Assembly (NCBI RefSeq): GCF_024626525.1
Contig: NZ_JANJGU010000008.1
Location: forward strand, 94,725 to 158,724
Length of the DNA stretch: 64,000 nucleotides
Reading direction: 5' to 3'
Origin: Lederbergia panacisoli
GTDB lineage: Bacteria; Bacillota; Bacilli; Bacillales; Bacillaceae_C
The stretch's first letter is position 1; every line of letters starts with the position of its first letter. Shown here one piece after another: positions 52,186 through 60,824 of the stretch. The position numbers and the translations under genes were made by a program. Under the pieces are notes generated by a model. The model did not search any database, had not been told where the DNA came from, and saw nothing but the letters and a program-made list of their open reading frames with translations.

Positions 52186-53529
52186 ATGACTACACAAACA
52201 TCAACTGAAGGAAAAAAAGTCGCTTTTCGGACGTTGCTTTACTTTTTTATACCTTTAGGTATTTCCGCAAGTCTTGTTACCATTTCACATGTCATTATCA
52301 ATAGTACACTTGCTCGTGCGTCTAATCCGGCAGTTGTCATTGCTAGTTATTCTGTCGCCATGAGTCTATTTGCCATTTTTGAGCGATGTGCGGTTATTTT
52401 GCGGCAAACGTGCGCAACCCTTGTTCGAGATAGGAATTCTTTTAAACTCGTATCTCAGTTAACCATTTTCATATTATCTTCCATTATGATTCTGAGTTTA
52501 GTCATTGGCTATTCACCGATTGGTGAACTATTTTTTTCACGTGTTATGGGTGTAAAAGATCATATGCTCGCTCCAACTTTATCAGTCTATAAGGTTCTAA
52601 TGTTTGTGACAATATTTTCAGGTATTCGCTGCCTCTATCAAGGAGTTATCATTTCTAATTTACGTACGAAATGGTTAACGATTGGAATGACAATCCGTTT
52701 ATTAGTGATGGCGGGACTTTCATGGATTATTATACAGAATGATTGGGTCAATCACGGTTATATTGGAGCTTATATATTTTTAGCCGGAATGGTTATTGAG
52801 GCACTTGTTAGTTTTATTGAAGGGCGGCAGCTTGTCAAAAAAATGCCTGCCAAAAAAGAGGATCACCATATTGTTAATCATAGTCAAGTAAGAAAGTTCT
52901 ATCTGCCCTTATTAATGGCTTCTTTAATAGCGGTTATTATTTCACCTGCTACGAATGCAGTGTTAGGATCGAGCGGCAAAGCGGAAATTGCGATAGCTTC
53001 TTATGCAGTTGCATTTTCTGTTCTAAATTTATTACTAAGTTTTTCAACTTATTTCCATCAAATCGTCATTAACTTCTATGATCAAGATACAAAAATGGTC
53101 ATCCGCTTTTCATTTATTTTTAGTTTTATACCCAGCCTCTTACTGATCGGGATAGCATACTCCCCTTTAGGTGTTTGGGGATTACAACATATAATGGGTG
53201 TTTCAGGTGAACTTCTTGAACATAGTTTAGTAGCGTTAAAGTTTTTCATTATTTTTGCTCTATGTTTTCCATGGCTTGATTTTATAAATGGTGTATTGAT
53301 GTTAAAAGGACAAACGAAAGTATTGCAATTTTCCCAGGCAGGAAATGTTCTCATGACAATCGCAGTGTTATTCTTCCTGCTTTTCGTGATGCCAAACGGT
53401 GGAGGATTAATTGGATCATTGGCACAATCGGTTGGTGTTATGACGGAAACTATTATTGCGTATATTTTTATGAGGAAATTTTTACATCAACCTATCTTAG
53501 GTATGAGAAGAAAAAAGTTGAGTCATTGA
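52186..53529 (+). CDS. MATE/flippase-like polytopic membrane protein
   Basis: The 447-residue protein has about 12 hydrophobic segments in two similar halves (residues 15-220 and 235-440) and a start FFIPLGISASLVTISHVIIN, which resembles the MOP (MATE/polysaccharide exporter) superfamily. No definite family motif allows a substrate call. I chose ATG 52186, 7 nt after GAAGGAA, over TTG 52171. It lies between an MFS gene and the second oxidoreductase gene and may export an intermediate or end product. Confidence 0.65.
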   Translation: MTTQTSTEGKKVAFRTLLYFFIPLGISASLVTISHVIINSTLARASNPAVVIASYSVAMSLFAIFERCAVILRQTCATLVRDRNSFKLVSQLTIFILSSIMILSLVIGYSPIGELFFSRVMGVKDHMLAPTLSVYKVLMFVTIFSGIRCLYQGVIISNLRTKWLTIGMTIRLLVMAGLSWIIIQNDWVNHGYIGAYIFLAGMVIEALVSFIEGRQLVKKMPAKKEDHHIVNHSQVRKFYLPLLMASLIAVIISPATNAVLGSSGKAEIAIASYAVAFSVLNLLLSFSTYFHQIVINFYDQDTKMVIRFSFIFSFIPSLLLIGIAYSPLGVWGLQHIMGVSGELLEHSLVALKFFIIFALCFPWLDFINGVLMLKGQTKVLQFSQAGNVLMTIAVLFFLLFVMPNGGGLIGSLAQSVGVMTETIIAYIFMRKFLHQPILGMRRKKLSH

Positions 53530-53621
53530 TAACAATATTGCAGGTGGTAGAAAACTATAATAATATAAATAAAAATAAATTGTTGTGGTGAGATTTCTTA
53601 ATTTTGAAAGGGGTTAATGTA

Positions 53622-54638
53622 ATGGCTGATTTTAAAATTGTAGTTGCGGGCTGCGGAGGCATGTCCCATCAATGGATTGAATATGCACTCACACGTAAAG
53701 ATGCAGAAATTGTAGCGCTCGTTGATTTATTTGAGGATGCCGCAAAAAATACGGCAAAGAAGTATTCATTGGATTGTAGTACATATACAGATATTAGCCT
53801 AGCTATTAAGGAAACAGGTGCCAATTTAGTTTTTGATGTTACAATCCCTGCCAGTCATAAAAACATTACAGTAACCGCCTTATCATTAGGTTGTGATGTT
53901 TTTGGCGAAAAACCAATGGGAGAGTCTATGCAAGATGCGATTGAAATGCAAAATGCAGCACAAGAGTCGGGGAAAAGTTATGTTGTTATGCAAAATCGCC
54001 GCTTTAATAAGCAAATAAGGGCATTCCGGGATTTAGTACAATCGGGTGAGATTGGCAATCAAGGTTTTATTAGCGCTGATTTTTTCCTTGGTCCACATTT
54101 TGGAGGATTTCGTGATGAAATGGATAGCCCGTTAATCCTCGATATGGCGATCCATACGTTTGACCAAGCAAGATTTATTTCAGGAGCGAATCCTGTTTCA
54201 GTTTATTGCCACGAATTTAATCCAGAAGGTTCTTGGTATAAAGGGAATGCTTCTGCTATTTGTATTTTTGAAATGGATAACGGGGCTGTCTTCAATTACC
54301 GTGGATCTTGGAGTGCGAAAGGTGCACCGACCTCATGGGAAGCCTCTTGGCGTGTAGTGGGAAGTAAAGGAACAGCAATGTGGGACGGAACGCATTCACC
54401 GTATGCCGAAACCACAATCCAATCGGACGAACACAAATTTTTACATGATTATGAAAAAGTGGAAGCAGTCCTTTCTTATGATGGACAAGATGGCCACTTC
54501 GGCTGCTTGGACGAAATGTTTTTTTCTTTGATAGAGGGCCGAAAAGCTGAAACAGATTGCACAGACAATATTCATAGCGTTTCCATGGTATATAAAGCAA
54601 TTGAAAGTGCACGGACGGGGAAAAAAGTATTTTTCTAG
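53622..54638 (+). CDS. Gfo/Idh/MocA-family sugar oxidoreductase 2
   Basis: The 338-residue protein has the Rossmann motif VVAGCGGMSHQW (residues 6-17), the catalytic-region EKP in DVFGEKPMGES near 94 and DMAIHTFDQARFI near 177, which holds the conserved Asp/His. I chose ATG 53622 with AAAGGGG upstream rather than TTG 53604. It is clearly distinct from oxidoreductase 1 in sequence, so two different substrates or steps are likely. It lies upstream of array 2 and of the melA/AraC pair. Confidence 0.9.
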   Translation: MADFKIVVAGCGGMSHQWIEYALTRKDAEIVALVDLFEDAAKNTAKKYSLDCSTYTDISLAIKETGANLVFDVTIPASHKNITVTALSLGCDVFGEKPMGESMQDAIEMQNAAQESGKSYVVMQNRRFNKQIRAFRDLVQSGEIGNQGFISADFFLGPHFGGFRDEMDSPLILDMAIHTFDQARFISGANPVSVYCHEFNPEGSWYKGNASAICIFEMDNGAVFNYRGSWSAKGAPTSWEASWRVVGSKGTAMWDGTHSPYAETTIQSDEHKFLHDYEKVEAVLSYDGQDGHFGCLDEMFFSLIEGRKAETDCTDNIHSVSMVYKAIESARTGKKVFF

Positions 54639-54703
54639 TAACTTTTCATATTTAAATGCCCTGCAGGCGTGATATTGGACAGAATTTCGAACTGTGCGCC
54701 GAG

Positions 54704-54890
54704 GTTATCCATCAAAGTGCTTTAACGGACCGATTTACGAAGTCAGTACAGGGTTTGTCCATCAAAGCGGTTATGATGGACAGATTGATGAAAATCGCTC
54801 AGGATTTGTCCATCAAAGCAGTTGTGATGGACAGATTGATAAAAATCGCACAAGGTTTGTCCATCAAAGCGATTATGATGTACAGATTAT
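54704..54890 (+). repeat. Array 2: four hairpin repeat units of 50-51 bp
   Basis: Three good units begin (TTTGTCC or TTTGTCCATC) at 54754, 54805 and 54856, and a degenerate unit begins near 54704. Each holds the inverted repeat TGTCCATC / GATGGACA around an 11-nt loop AAAGCGGTTAT. The period is 51 bp, as in array 1. It fills the 344-nt gap between convergent genes (oxidoreductase 2 and the AraC gene), which otherwise holds no feature. Confidence 0.9.
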
Positions 54891-54982
54891 GAAAACTTCA
54901 CAATCTGTCCAATATAACAGAGTCCCGATATCTTAGAATCATTCCAGAAAAGCTTTCCGTAAATACTGAATGATTATCCATT

Positions 54983-55876
54983 TTAATCTATTACAATATG
55001 ATTAACAGGCACTGCATACTTACTTTGGCGAAACTGCCCTGGTGGCATGCCGAATCTTTTATGAAAGACTTTACTAAAGTAATTTCCATTTGAATAGCCG
55101 ACCTGACTGGAAATTTCTTCGATTGATAGATTGGAGTGACGTAGTAATTCGATTGCTTTGTCCATTCTAATTTTCGTTAAATATTTGAGAGGGGTCATGC
55201 TGATCGTTGTATGGAACAGTCTTGTAAAATGGTATTTTGAAAGACCAGAGGCTTCAACCATATCATCTAAGCCTATTGGATTGTGATAATGCTTTTGCGC
55301 GAATAATACCGCTTTCGATATGGATTCTGGCCATTGTTCAATTGGTGATCCTATATTTTGAACAAATCGATTTAATTCCATCAAAAAAGAATATCCAAAT
55401 GCAGATGCCTGAAAAGCGTCTGTTATTTTTTTGGCGACTGCCGCTTCGAAAATATTTAGCAATAATTTAATCGGTTCTGATTCTGGCGAAAACGTGATGA
55501 TATGTCCAATATTTTCGTTGATAAAGTCAAATATTTTTTTTGCCTCATTCCCATATAACGTAATGTGAATAAATTCCCAATGCTTACTGGTAGAAGGGAA
55601 GAAATAACGATGATTACTTGGAATTTGCACTAAAAAAGCTTGACCGGAAGATAAAGAGTATGTTTTTTCGCCAACTTGAATCATACCTTGCCCGGAAAGA
55701 GTATATTGAAAAACACATTTTCCGACTTCGCTTCTTTTTAACCCATCCCAGTCATAAGATGGTGAAGTTACTTCGTCCCATCCAATCGAGTGAATGCCTA
55801 CAATCTTTTTTTGATGATCGCCTTTAAAGCGAAAACCGAAAGATTCGTAGTTTTTGTCATGATGATTAATGAGCAA
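54983..55876 (-). CDS. AraC-family transcriptional regulator
   Basis: The 297-residue protein has an N-terminal cupin-like sensor domain (QVGEKTYSLSSGQAFLVQIP near 62-90) and a C-terminal AraC double helix-turn-helix (IGLDDMVEASGLSKYHFTRLFHTTI near 197-221; LSIEEISSQVGYSNGNYFSK, then FHKRFGMPPGQFRQS). The start is TTG 55876 with AAGAAGGG upstream. It is divergent from the GH4 gene, with inverted TGTAACAT half-sites between, and so probably activates melA in response to the glycoside. Confidence 0.9.
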   Translation of the reverse strand: MLINHHDKNYESFGFRFKGDHQKKIVGIHSIGWDEVTSPSYDWDGLKRSEVGKCVFQYTLSGQGMIQVGEKTYSLSSGQAFLVQIPSNHRYFFPSTSKHWEFIHITLYGNEAKKIFDFINENIGHIITFSPESEPIKLLLNIFEAAVAKKITDAFQASAFGYSFLMELNRFVQNIGSPIEQWPESISKAVLFAQKHYHNPIGLDDMVEASGLSKYHFTRLFHTTISMTPLKYLTKIRMDKAIELLRHSNLSIEEISSQVGYSNGNYFSKVFHKRFGMPPGQFRQSKYAVPVNHIVID

Positions 55877-55951
55877 TATTTTACCCTTCTTTCATAAGTT
55901 TTTACCATTGTAAGTGAGTAATATTACTTTTATGATTAATATATCAAGCAT

Positions 55952-55994
55952 TGTAACATGTTTCTATAGAAAAACAATATAGCAATATGTTACA
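55952..55994. promoter_or_regulatory. Inverted TGTAACAT half-sites between the AraC gene and melA
   Basis: TGTAACAT at 55952-55959 and ATGTTACA at 55987-55994, centres 35 bp apart, in the divergent intergenic region. A plausible operator for the AraC regulator. Confidence 0.5.
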
Positions 55995-56021
55995 CAACAT
56001 AAGAAAATGGAGGTTTTTAAA

Positions 56022-57320
56022 ATGTCGAAAATTACTTTTCTAGGCGCTGGAAGCTCAGTTTTTGCAAAGAATGTACTAGGCGACTGTATGCTCGTTCCAA
56101 GTATTCAAGGATTTGAATTTGCGTTATATGATATTGATCATGAGAGATTAAAAGACTCAGAAAATATGCTGAATAACATGAAAGAGACTGCAAAATCGAC
56201 TGTAACTGTAAAGGCTTACACCGATCGCAAAGAAGCTTTACGCGGCGCTAAGTATGTCATCAATGCCATTCAAGTAGGTGGATATGACCCTTGTACGATT
56301 ACAGACTTCGAAATTCCTAAAAAATATGGCTTGCGCCAAACAATTGCAGATACTTTAGGAATTGGTGGGCTCTTTAGAAACTTAAGAACAATTCCAGTAA
56401 TGTTGGATTTTGCAAAAGATATGCAAGAAGTTTGTCCAGATGCATGGTTCTTAAACTATACAAATCCAATGGCTGTTTTAACAGGAACGATGATTCGCTA
56501 TGGCGGAATTAAAACAGTTGGACTTTGTCACAGTGTTCAAATATGCGCTGACCACTTACTTAAATCACTTGATATGCCAACAGATAACTTGCATTGGAAA
56601 ATTGCAGGAATCAACCATATGGCTTGGTTATTGGAAATTGAGCGTAATGGCGAGGACTTATATCCAGAAATTAAAAGACGAGCTGAGGAAAAACAAAAAA
56701 CAAAGCATGATGATATGGTTCGCTTTGAATTAATGAGGAAGTTTGGTTACTATGTAACAGAATCATCCGAGCATAATGCTGAGTACCATCCGTATTTTAT
56801 TAAGAGCCGTTATCCAGAACTAATCGACCAGCTAAATATTCCACTTGACGAGTATCCACGTCGCTGTGTGAACCAAATCGAAGGCTGGAAAAAAATGCGT
56901 AACGATCTAGTGAATAATAAAAACTTAGAGCATACTCGTTCCCATGAATATGGTTCTTATATCATTGATGCAATGGAAACAAACATTCCATTTAAAATTG
57001 GCGGAAACGTATTAAACACTGGCTTAATCACTAATCTACCAGAAAAAGCAGTTGTGGAAGTACCATGTCTTGTAGATAGCAGTGGTGTTACTCCAACTTA
57101 TGTTGGTGAATTGCCAGAACAATTAGCAGCATTGAATCGTACAAACATCAATACTCAACTCCTTACAATTGAGGCAGCAATTACAAAGAAAAAAGAGCAT
57201 ATTTACCATGCTGCAATGCTAGATCCGCATACAGCGGCTGAATTATCATTGGATGATATTGTTGCACTTTGTGATGACCTTATTGAAGCACACGGTGACT
57301 GGCTGCCAAAGTTTAACTAA
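56022..57320 (+). CDS. melA: Alpha-galactosidase, glycoside hydrolase family 4
   Basis: GH4 enzymes use NAD and Mn2+ and cleave glycosides by transient oxidation at C3. The 432-residue protein has the NAD-binding FLGAGSSVFAKNVLGDCML (residues 5-23), LNYTNPMAVLTG near 145, the metal ligands Cys in GLCHSVQ near 170 and His in GINHMAW near 198, and SSEHNAEYHPYF. These fit MelA rather than the 6-phospho-glycosidases. I chose ATG 56022; ATG 56007 is part of the Shine-Dalgarno region (TGGAGG). Melibiose or raffinose-type galactosides are the probable substrates. Confidence 0.88.
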   Translation: MSKITFLGAGSSVFAKNVLGDCMLVPSIQGFEFALYDIDHERLKDSENMLNNMKETAKSTVTVKAYTDRKEALRGAKYVINAIQVGGYDPCTITDFEIPKKYGLRQTIADTLGIGGLFRNLRTIPVMLDFAKDMQEVCPDAWFLNYTNPMAVLTGTMIRYGGIKTVGLCHSVQICADHLLKSLDMPTDNLHWKIAGINHMAWLLEIERNGEDLYPEIKRRAEEKQKTKHDDMVRFELMRKFGYYVTESSEHNAEYHPYFIKSRYPELIDQLNIPLDEYPRRCVNQIEGWKKMRNDLVNNKNLEHTRSHEYGSYIIDAMETNIPFKIGGNVLNTGLITNLPEKAVVEVPCLVDSSGVTPTYVGELPEQLAALNRTNINTQLLTIEAAITKKKEHIYHAAMLDPHTAAELSLDDIVALCDDLIEAHGDWLPKFN

Positions 57321-57325
57321 ATTGA

Positions 57326-57358
57326 AAAAGGCTTGCCTAATACTGGCAAGCCTTTTAC
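57326..57358 (+). terminator. Terminator of melA
   Basis: AAAAGGCTTGCC / GGCAAGCCTTTT perfect 12-bp stem with a 7-nt loop. Confidence 0.92.
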
Positions 57359-57359
57359 T

Positions 57360-57571
57360 GTCTAGCTCTAGCGCCTATCGACTAGCAAACTTCCTGTCCT
57401 TCTCCTGCGATAAGAAAGCCAGATTCGCATTGCAGGCTCATCGTGTTTCCTTTATCTTAGTCGAAGGTCAAAGAAGGAACGTCAACTAAAACCGCCACGT
57501 CCTGTGGCGACATCGACGGACCCACATCCTGTGGGCATGTACGTCGATGAGCAAAGCGCTTACGCTTTTCT
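57360..57571 (+). repeat. Dispersed repeat family 2, full copy (C)
   Basis: A 212-bp near-copy of the element at 22465-22672, with ends GTCTAGCTCTAGCGCCTATC and AGCGCTTACGCTTTTCT and the same nested palindrome (GCCACGTCCTGTGGC). It lies between convergent melA and the yesL-like gene. Confidence 0.9.
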
Positions 57572-57574
57572 TCA

Positions 57575-58216
57575 TTAACTAACTTCTTGAACTTCCTGGG
57601 TTTCTTGATTCAATTGGACCAATGCTTCAATCTTATTAAACGAACGATGGCATAATGTATAGATTAAATAGAAACCGATGCTCCAAATGATAATTGTCGT
57701 GATAGGGATAAAGTAACTAATTAAAGCTGTTAATAGAAAAATAATCCCACAAACTACTGTAACCCAGAGCTGGCTGATCGAAAATAAGAAAGAATTTTTT
57801 ATAAGGATTGTAAAACGAGTTTTGTAATGAACCATTACCGGGAATAGGAAGACGGTTGTCATCAAGAAAAACAAACAAATGAACGATAACGCAGAAACCA
57901 TAACCACCTTTACTGTTCCAGACATTTGCCAAGTGATCATAAAGTTAAAATAAAACATGAGGGCGAATGCAAACCATACAAGCCCCAATAGAAAGCTCTG
58001 CAAGAAATTTTCTTTGAAAAGGGAAAAGAAAGGTTTGAACACTCCTGAATCTTTCTTCTGAACCCATTGCCTTACGACACCAAACATTGCGGCTGTGGCG
58101 GGGAATATCGTAATGATCGGTATGCACATAATAAACCAAAGTAAATTTAAGAAAAAAAAGTTCGTAAACTTTTCCAAAAATCGATAGAAACCGCCATCAA
58201 TACTAAAAATATTCAT
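57575..58216 (-). CDS. YesL-like DUF624 membrane protein, second copy
   Basis: The 213-residue protein has about five hydrophobic segments and the DUF624 start: LLWFIMCIPIITIFPATAAM, FGVVRQWVQ, and a hydrophobic C-terminal part. It is a distant paralogue of the protein at 40299. It lies divergent from the LacI regulator and is the second DUF624 gene adjacent to an ABC sugar importer in this window. Function unknown; probably an accessory to oligosaccharide uptake. Confidence 0.85.
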   Translation of the reverse strand: MNIFSIDGGFYRFLEKFTNFFFLNLLWFIMCIPIITIFPATAAMFGVVRQWVQKKDSGVFKPFFSLFKENFLQSFLLGLVWFAFALMFYFNFMITWQMSGTVKVVMVSALSFICLFFLMTTVFLFPVMVHYKTRFTILIKNSFLFSISQLWVTVVCGIIFLLTALISYFIPITTIIIWSIGFYLIYTLCHRSFNKIEALVQLNQETQEVQEVS

Positions 58217-58336
58217 TTTTCACACCCTTGTCTTATAGTCTATGTTATTCAAAAATAACATGATTAATTTATAAAGGCAATGTATTGAAAAAAGAAAAAA
58301 TAGAATTTTTTTTAATTGCTAAATTCTATTTAACTA

Positions 58337-58365
58337 TTGATTATTTCAAACGACTAGATTATTAT
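58337..58365 (+). promoter_or_regulatory. Promoter of the LacI regulator operon
   Basis: TTGATT at 58337-58342, 17-nt spacer, TATTAT at 58360-58365, directly upstream of tandem operators. Confidence 0.7.
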
Positions 58366-58371
58366 GAAAAT

Positions 58372-58398
58372 TGTAACCGTTATCTGAAATCGATTTCA
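58372..58398 (+). promoter_or_regulatory. Two abutting LacI/CcpA-type operators
   Basis: TGTAACCGTTATCT (58372-58385) and the perfect palindrome TGAAATCGATTTCA (58385-58398) share one base. The second matches the cre consensus in all 14 positions and the first in 13. They lie at the predicted transcription start, so autoregulation by the adjacent LacI protein, CcpA control, or both are likely. Confidence 0.75.
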
Positions 58399-58437
58399 TG
58401 TTTGATATTTCAGATTTATTTCGCAGGGAGGAGGAAT

Positions 58438-59427
58438 ATGCCGACAATTTCCGACGTAGCTCGATTGGCTGGTCTATCGAGAGCGACTGTATCTAGAGTA
58501 ATTAATAATCATCCCTACGTGTCTGAAGCCAAAAAAGAATCAGTTTTGAAAGCAATGCGGGATTTGGGGTACATACCAAATTCTGCCGCACAGAATTTAC
58601 GGAAACAGAAAACAAATATTATAGCCGTCTTGGTTCCAAAACTGACAAATCCATTTTTTGCTTATTTAGTTGAGAGTTTAGAAGAAAAAGCTGCTGAAAA
58701 CGGTCTACAAATTTTAATCTGTAATACGAAGTATGACAAACAAAGAGAGTTAGTTTTTTTAAGGTATTTAAAGTCAAAGCAAGTAGACGGCATTATTATG
58801 GCATCCATCGAAAATAGCTGGGAAGTAATTGAAGCCATCACCATGAGTGGGCCGATCGTGCTCTGCAATGAGTATAGTCCGGCAGCGAATGTCCCTTCCA
58901 TTCGCTTAAACCAAGTGGAAGGGGGATATATGGGAACCTCTTATTTGCTTAAACAAGGGTATAGAAAAATCGGTTATTGTTGGGGGGGAATCCTCAATGG
59001 ACTAGCCCACGATCGTTTTTTTGGCTTTGAAAAAGCAATGACAGAATATGGTTTTCCAATTAATCGCAACTGGCTATTTGAAAATGCCCTCGGTATTGAA
59101 GACGGAAAAAGAATTATGAATGAAATAACTAGAATGGAAGACAAACCCAATGCTCTTTTTACCGGAAGTGATGAAGTGGCTGCTGGAATTATATCCGAAG
59201 CGAAGAATTTAGGATTTAAAGTTCCGGATGATATTGCTGTGGTTGGATTCGATGACCAACCAATTTCGGAGGTAATAGAACCTACGCTCACAACCATTCA
59301 TCAACCAATTGAAGAAATTGGAGCAAAAACAATGGAAGTAATGATCAATTTACTAACAAATGAACAATTCACTTCTAAAAAAATTTATGAACTTCCATTA
59401 AAGCTAGTTGTAAGAGAATCGTGCTAA
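58438..59427 (+). CDS. LacI-family transcriptional regulator
   Basis: The 329-residue protein has the LacI helix-turn-helix TISDVARLAGLSRATVSRVI at residues 3-22, hinge helix NSAAQNLRKQKTN and a periplasmic-binding-protein-like sensor domain ending in the QPIEEIGAKTMEVM motif. I chose ATG 58438 with GGGAGGAGG 5 nt upstream; the frame runs back to 58285 but crosses the promoter and operators. It leads the operon with the importer genes at 59454, 60825 and 61684, similar to msmR-msmE-amyDC-melA of B. subtilis, and probably senses an alpha-galactoside. Confidence 0.92.
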   Translation: MPTISDVARLAGLSRATVSRVINNHPYVSEAKKESVLKAMRDLGYIPNSAAQNLRKQKTNIIAVLVPKLTNPFFAYLVESLEEKAAENGLQILICNTKYDKQRELVFLRYLKSKQVDGIIMASIENSWEVIEAITMSGPIVLCNEYSPAANVPSIRLNQVEGGYMGTSYLLKQGYRKIGYCWGGILNGLAHDRFFGFEKAMTEYGFPINRNWLFENALGIEDGKRIMNEITRMEDKPNALFTGSDEVAAGIISEAKNLGFKVPDDIAVVGFDDQPISEVIEPTLTTIHQPIEEIGAKTMEVMINLLTNEQFTSKKIYELPLKLVVRESC

Positions 59428-59453
59428 ATAAAAATAACTAGGGGGATTTCTGA

Positions 59454-60752
59454 ATGAAAAAGAAATGGACTATATGGAAAGCAATTCCTATGTTTCTTAT
59501 CTTATTGCTAGTTGTAAGTGGCTGTGGAGGAAGCAAATCCGGTGGCGGATCTGATAAAAAAGTTGAATTGTCAATGGCTGCATGGGGTAACCCTGCCGAA
59601 ATCAAAGTGTACCAAAAAGGCGTTGATGCTTATATGAAGGATCATCCAAACGTCAAGATCAAATTAGTCCCTGTCCCAGGTGATAACTACGAGGAAAAGT
59701 TATTAACAGAGTTATCCGGTGGTAAATCACATGACATTTTCTACGTTGGTGCAGAAACAATGCCTAAGCTTGTAGAAACTGGAAAAATTGTTGAACTTAC
59801 TGAATTCCTTGAAACATCTGCTAGTTATGTTAGTGCTTCAGAATTTGCCGATGGTCTCTGGGGTGCTGCACGAAAAGATGGAAAAATATACGGAGTTTCC
59901 GTAGATAATAATCCTCTTGTCATGCACTACAATAAGAAAGTTCTTGCTGATGCTGGTATCGATAAAACTCCACAAGATCTATATGAAGCTGGTGAGTGGA
60001 ATTGGCAAGCATTCCAAGATATGACTGCGAAAATTAATGCAGCAGGCAATAAAGGCTTTGTAGCGGATGGTTGGACCGCACATTTATTCTCATGGGTTTG
60101 GTCTAATGGCGGCCAATTATACGATGAAGAAGGAAACTTCGTTCTTGCCGATAATCCACAAGCACAAGAAGCCGTTAAATACCTTGAAACAAATATTAAA
60201 AACGGTAACTTTACTTATGCTGGTTCCCTACCAAAAGGACAAGGTGCCGACGCAATGTTCATGTCAAACCAAGTTGGATTTGTTGCAGCAGGTCGTTGGT
60301 TAACTCCAATGTTCAGCGAAAATAAAGCATTAGAATTTGACTATATTCCATGGCCGACAAATACTGGAAACAAAATGGAACCAGCTGCAATTGCAATCGC
60401 TTATATGTCAGTTGCTAAAGATTCTAAAAATGTTGAAGAAGCAATGAAGTTTATGTCTTATTACACGTCTGCAGAAGGTCAAAAAGCTCGTCTTCAAGGA
60501 AATGGTAACGCTGTTCCTTCTGTTAGCGGCGTTGATGAATTAATCACTGATGACGCAGTTCCAGAACATGCAGAGTATTTAGTTGATGCCCGTGAAATTG
60601 GTATCGTTGAAGCTCAGCAAGTTCAATATCCAGGATTAGAGCAAGTAGTGCGTGATGTTATGGAATTAATGTATCTAGGCAAACAAGACGCAGATAAAAC
60701 AATTTCTGAGTTGGATAGTAAAGTGAAAGCGAAGATCGCTGAGCATAAGTAA
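59454..60752 (+). CDS. Sugar ABC transporter substrate-binding lipoprotein (MsmE-like role)
   Basis: The 432-residue family 1 binding protein has a lipoprotein signal peptide (MFLILLLVVSGCGGS, Cys near residue 24) and the motifs KVELSMAAWGNP, YEEKLLTELSGGKSHDIFYV and MFMSNQVGFVAAGRW. CTAGGGGG precedes the ATG. It follows the LacI gene by 26 nt. Linkage to melA suggests alpha-galactoside uptake, but this is an inference from position. Confidence 0.9.
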   Translation: MKKKWTIWKAIPMFLILLLVVSGCGGSKSGGGSDKKVELSMAAWGNPAEIKVYQKGVDAYMKDHPNVKIKLVPVPGDNYEEKLLTELSGGKSHDIFYVGAETMPKLVETGKIVELTEFLETSASYVSASEFADGLWGAARKDGKIYGVSVDNNPLVMHYNKKVLADAGIDKTPQDLYEAGEWNWQAFQDMTAKINAAGNKGFVADGWTAHLFSWVWSNGGQLYDEEGNFVLADNPQAQEAVKYLETNIKNGNFTYAGSLPKGQGADAMFMSNQVGFVAAGRWLTPMFSENKALEFDYIPWPTNTGNKMEPAAIAIAYMSVAKDSKNVEEAMKFMSYYTSAEGQKARLQGNGNAVPSVSGVDELITDDAVPEHAEYLVDAREIGIVEAQQVQYPGLEQVVRDVMELMYLGKQDADKTISELDSKVKAKIAEHK

Positions 60753-60770
60753 TTTACATCGAGATGAAAA

Positions 60771-60804
60771 TTGAAAGAAAGGGAGTAATCCCCCTTTCTT
60801 TCAA
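60771..60804 (+). terminator. Strong hairpin between binding-protein and permease genes
   Basis: Perfect 13-bp stem TTGAAAGAAAGGG / CCCTTTCTTTCAA with an 8-nt loop and no T-tract. It probably stabilises the upstream mRNA or limits permease expression. Confidence 0.7.
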
Positions 60805-60824
60805 TACTTTGAAAGGGTGAGTTC

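Noticed and set aside
54656..54936. Overlapping ORFs of 78-80 codons across array 2
   Set aside because: Two different frames are open, neither has a ribosome-binding site, and the first unit differs by one base in length, which breaks any common repeat frame.
58285..58437. N-terminal extension of the LacI regulator
   Set aside because: The extension covers the promoter and tandem operators, and LacI proteins start directly at the helix-turn-helix.
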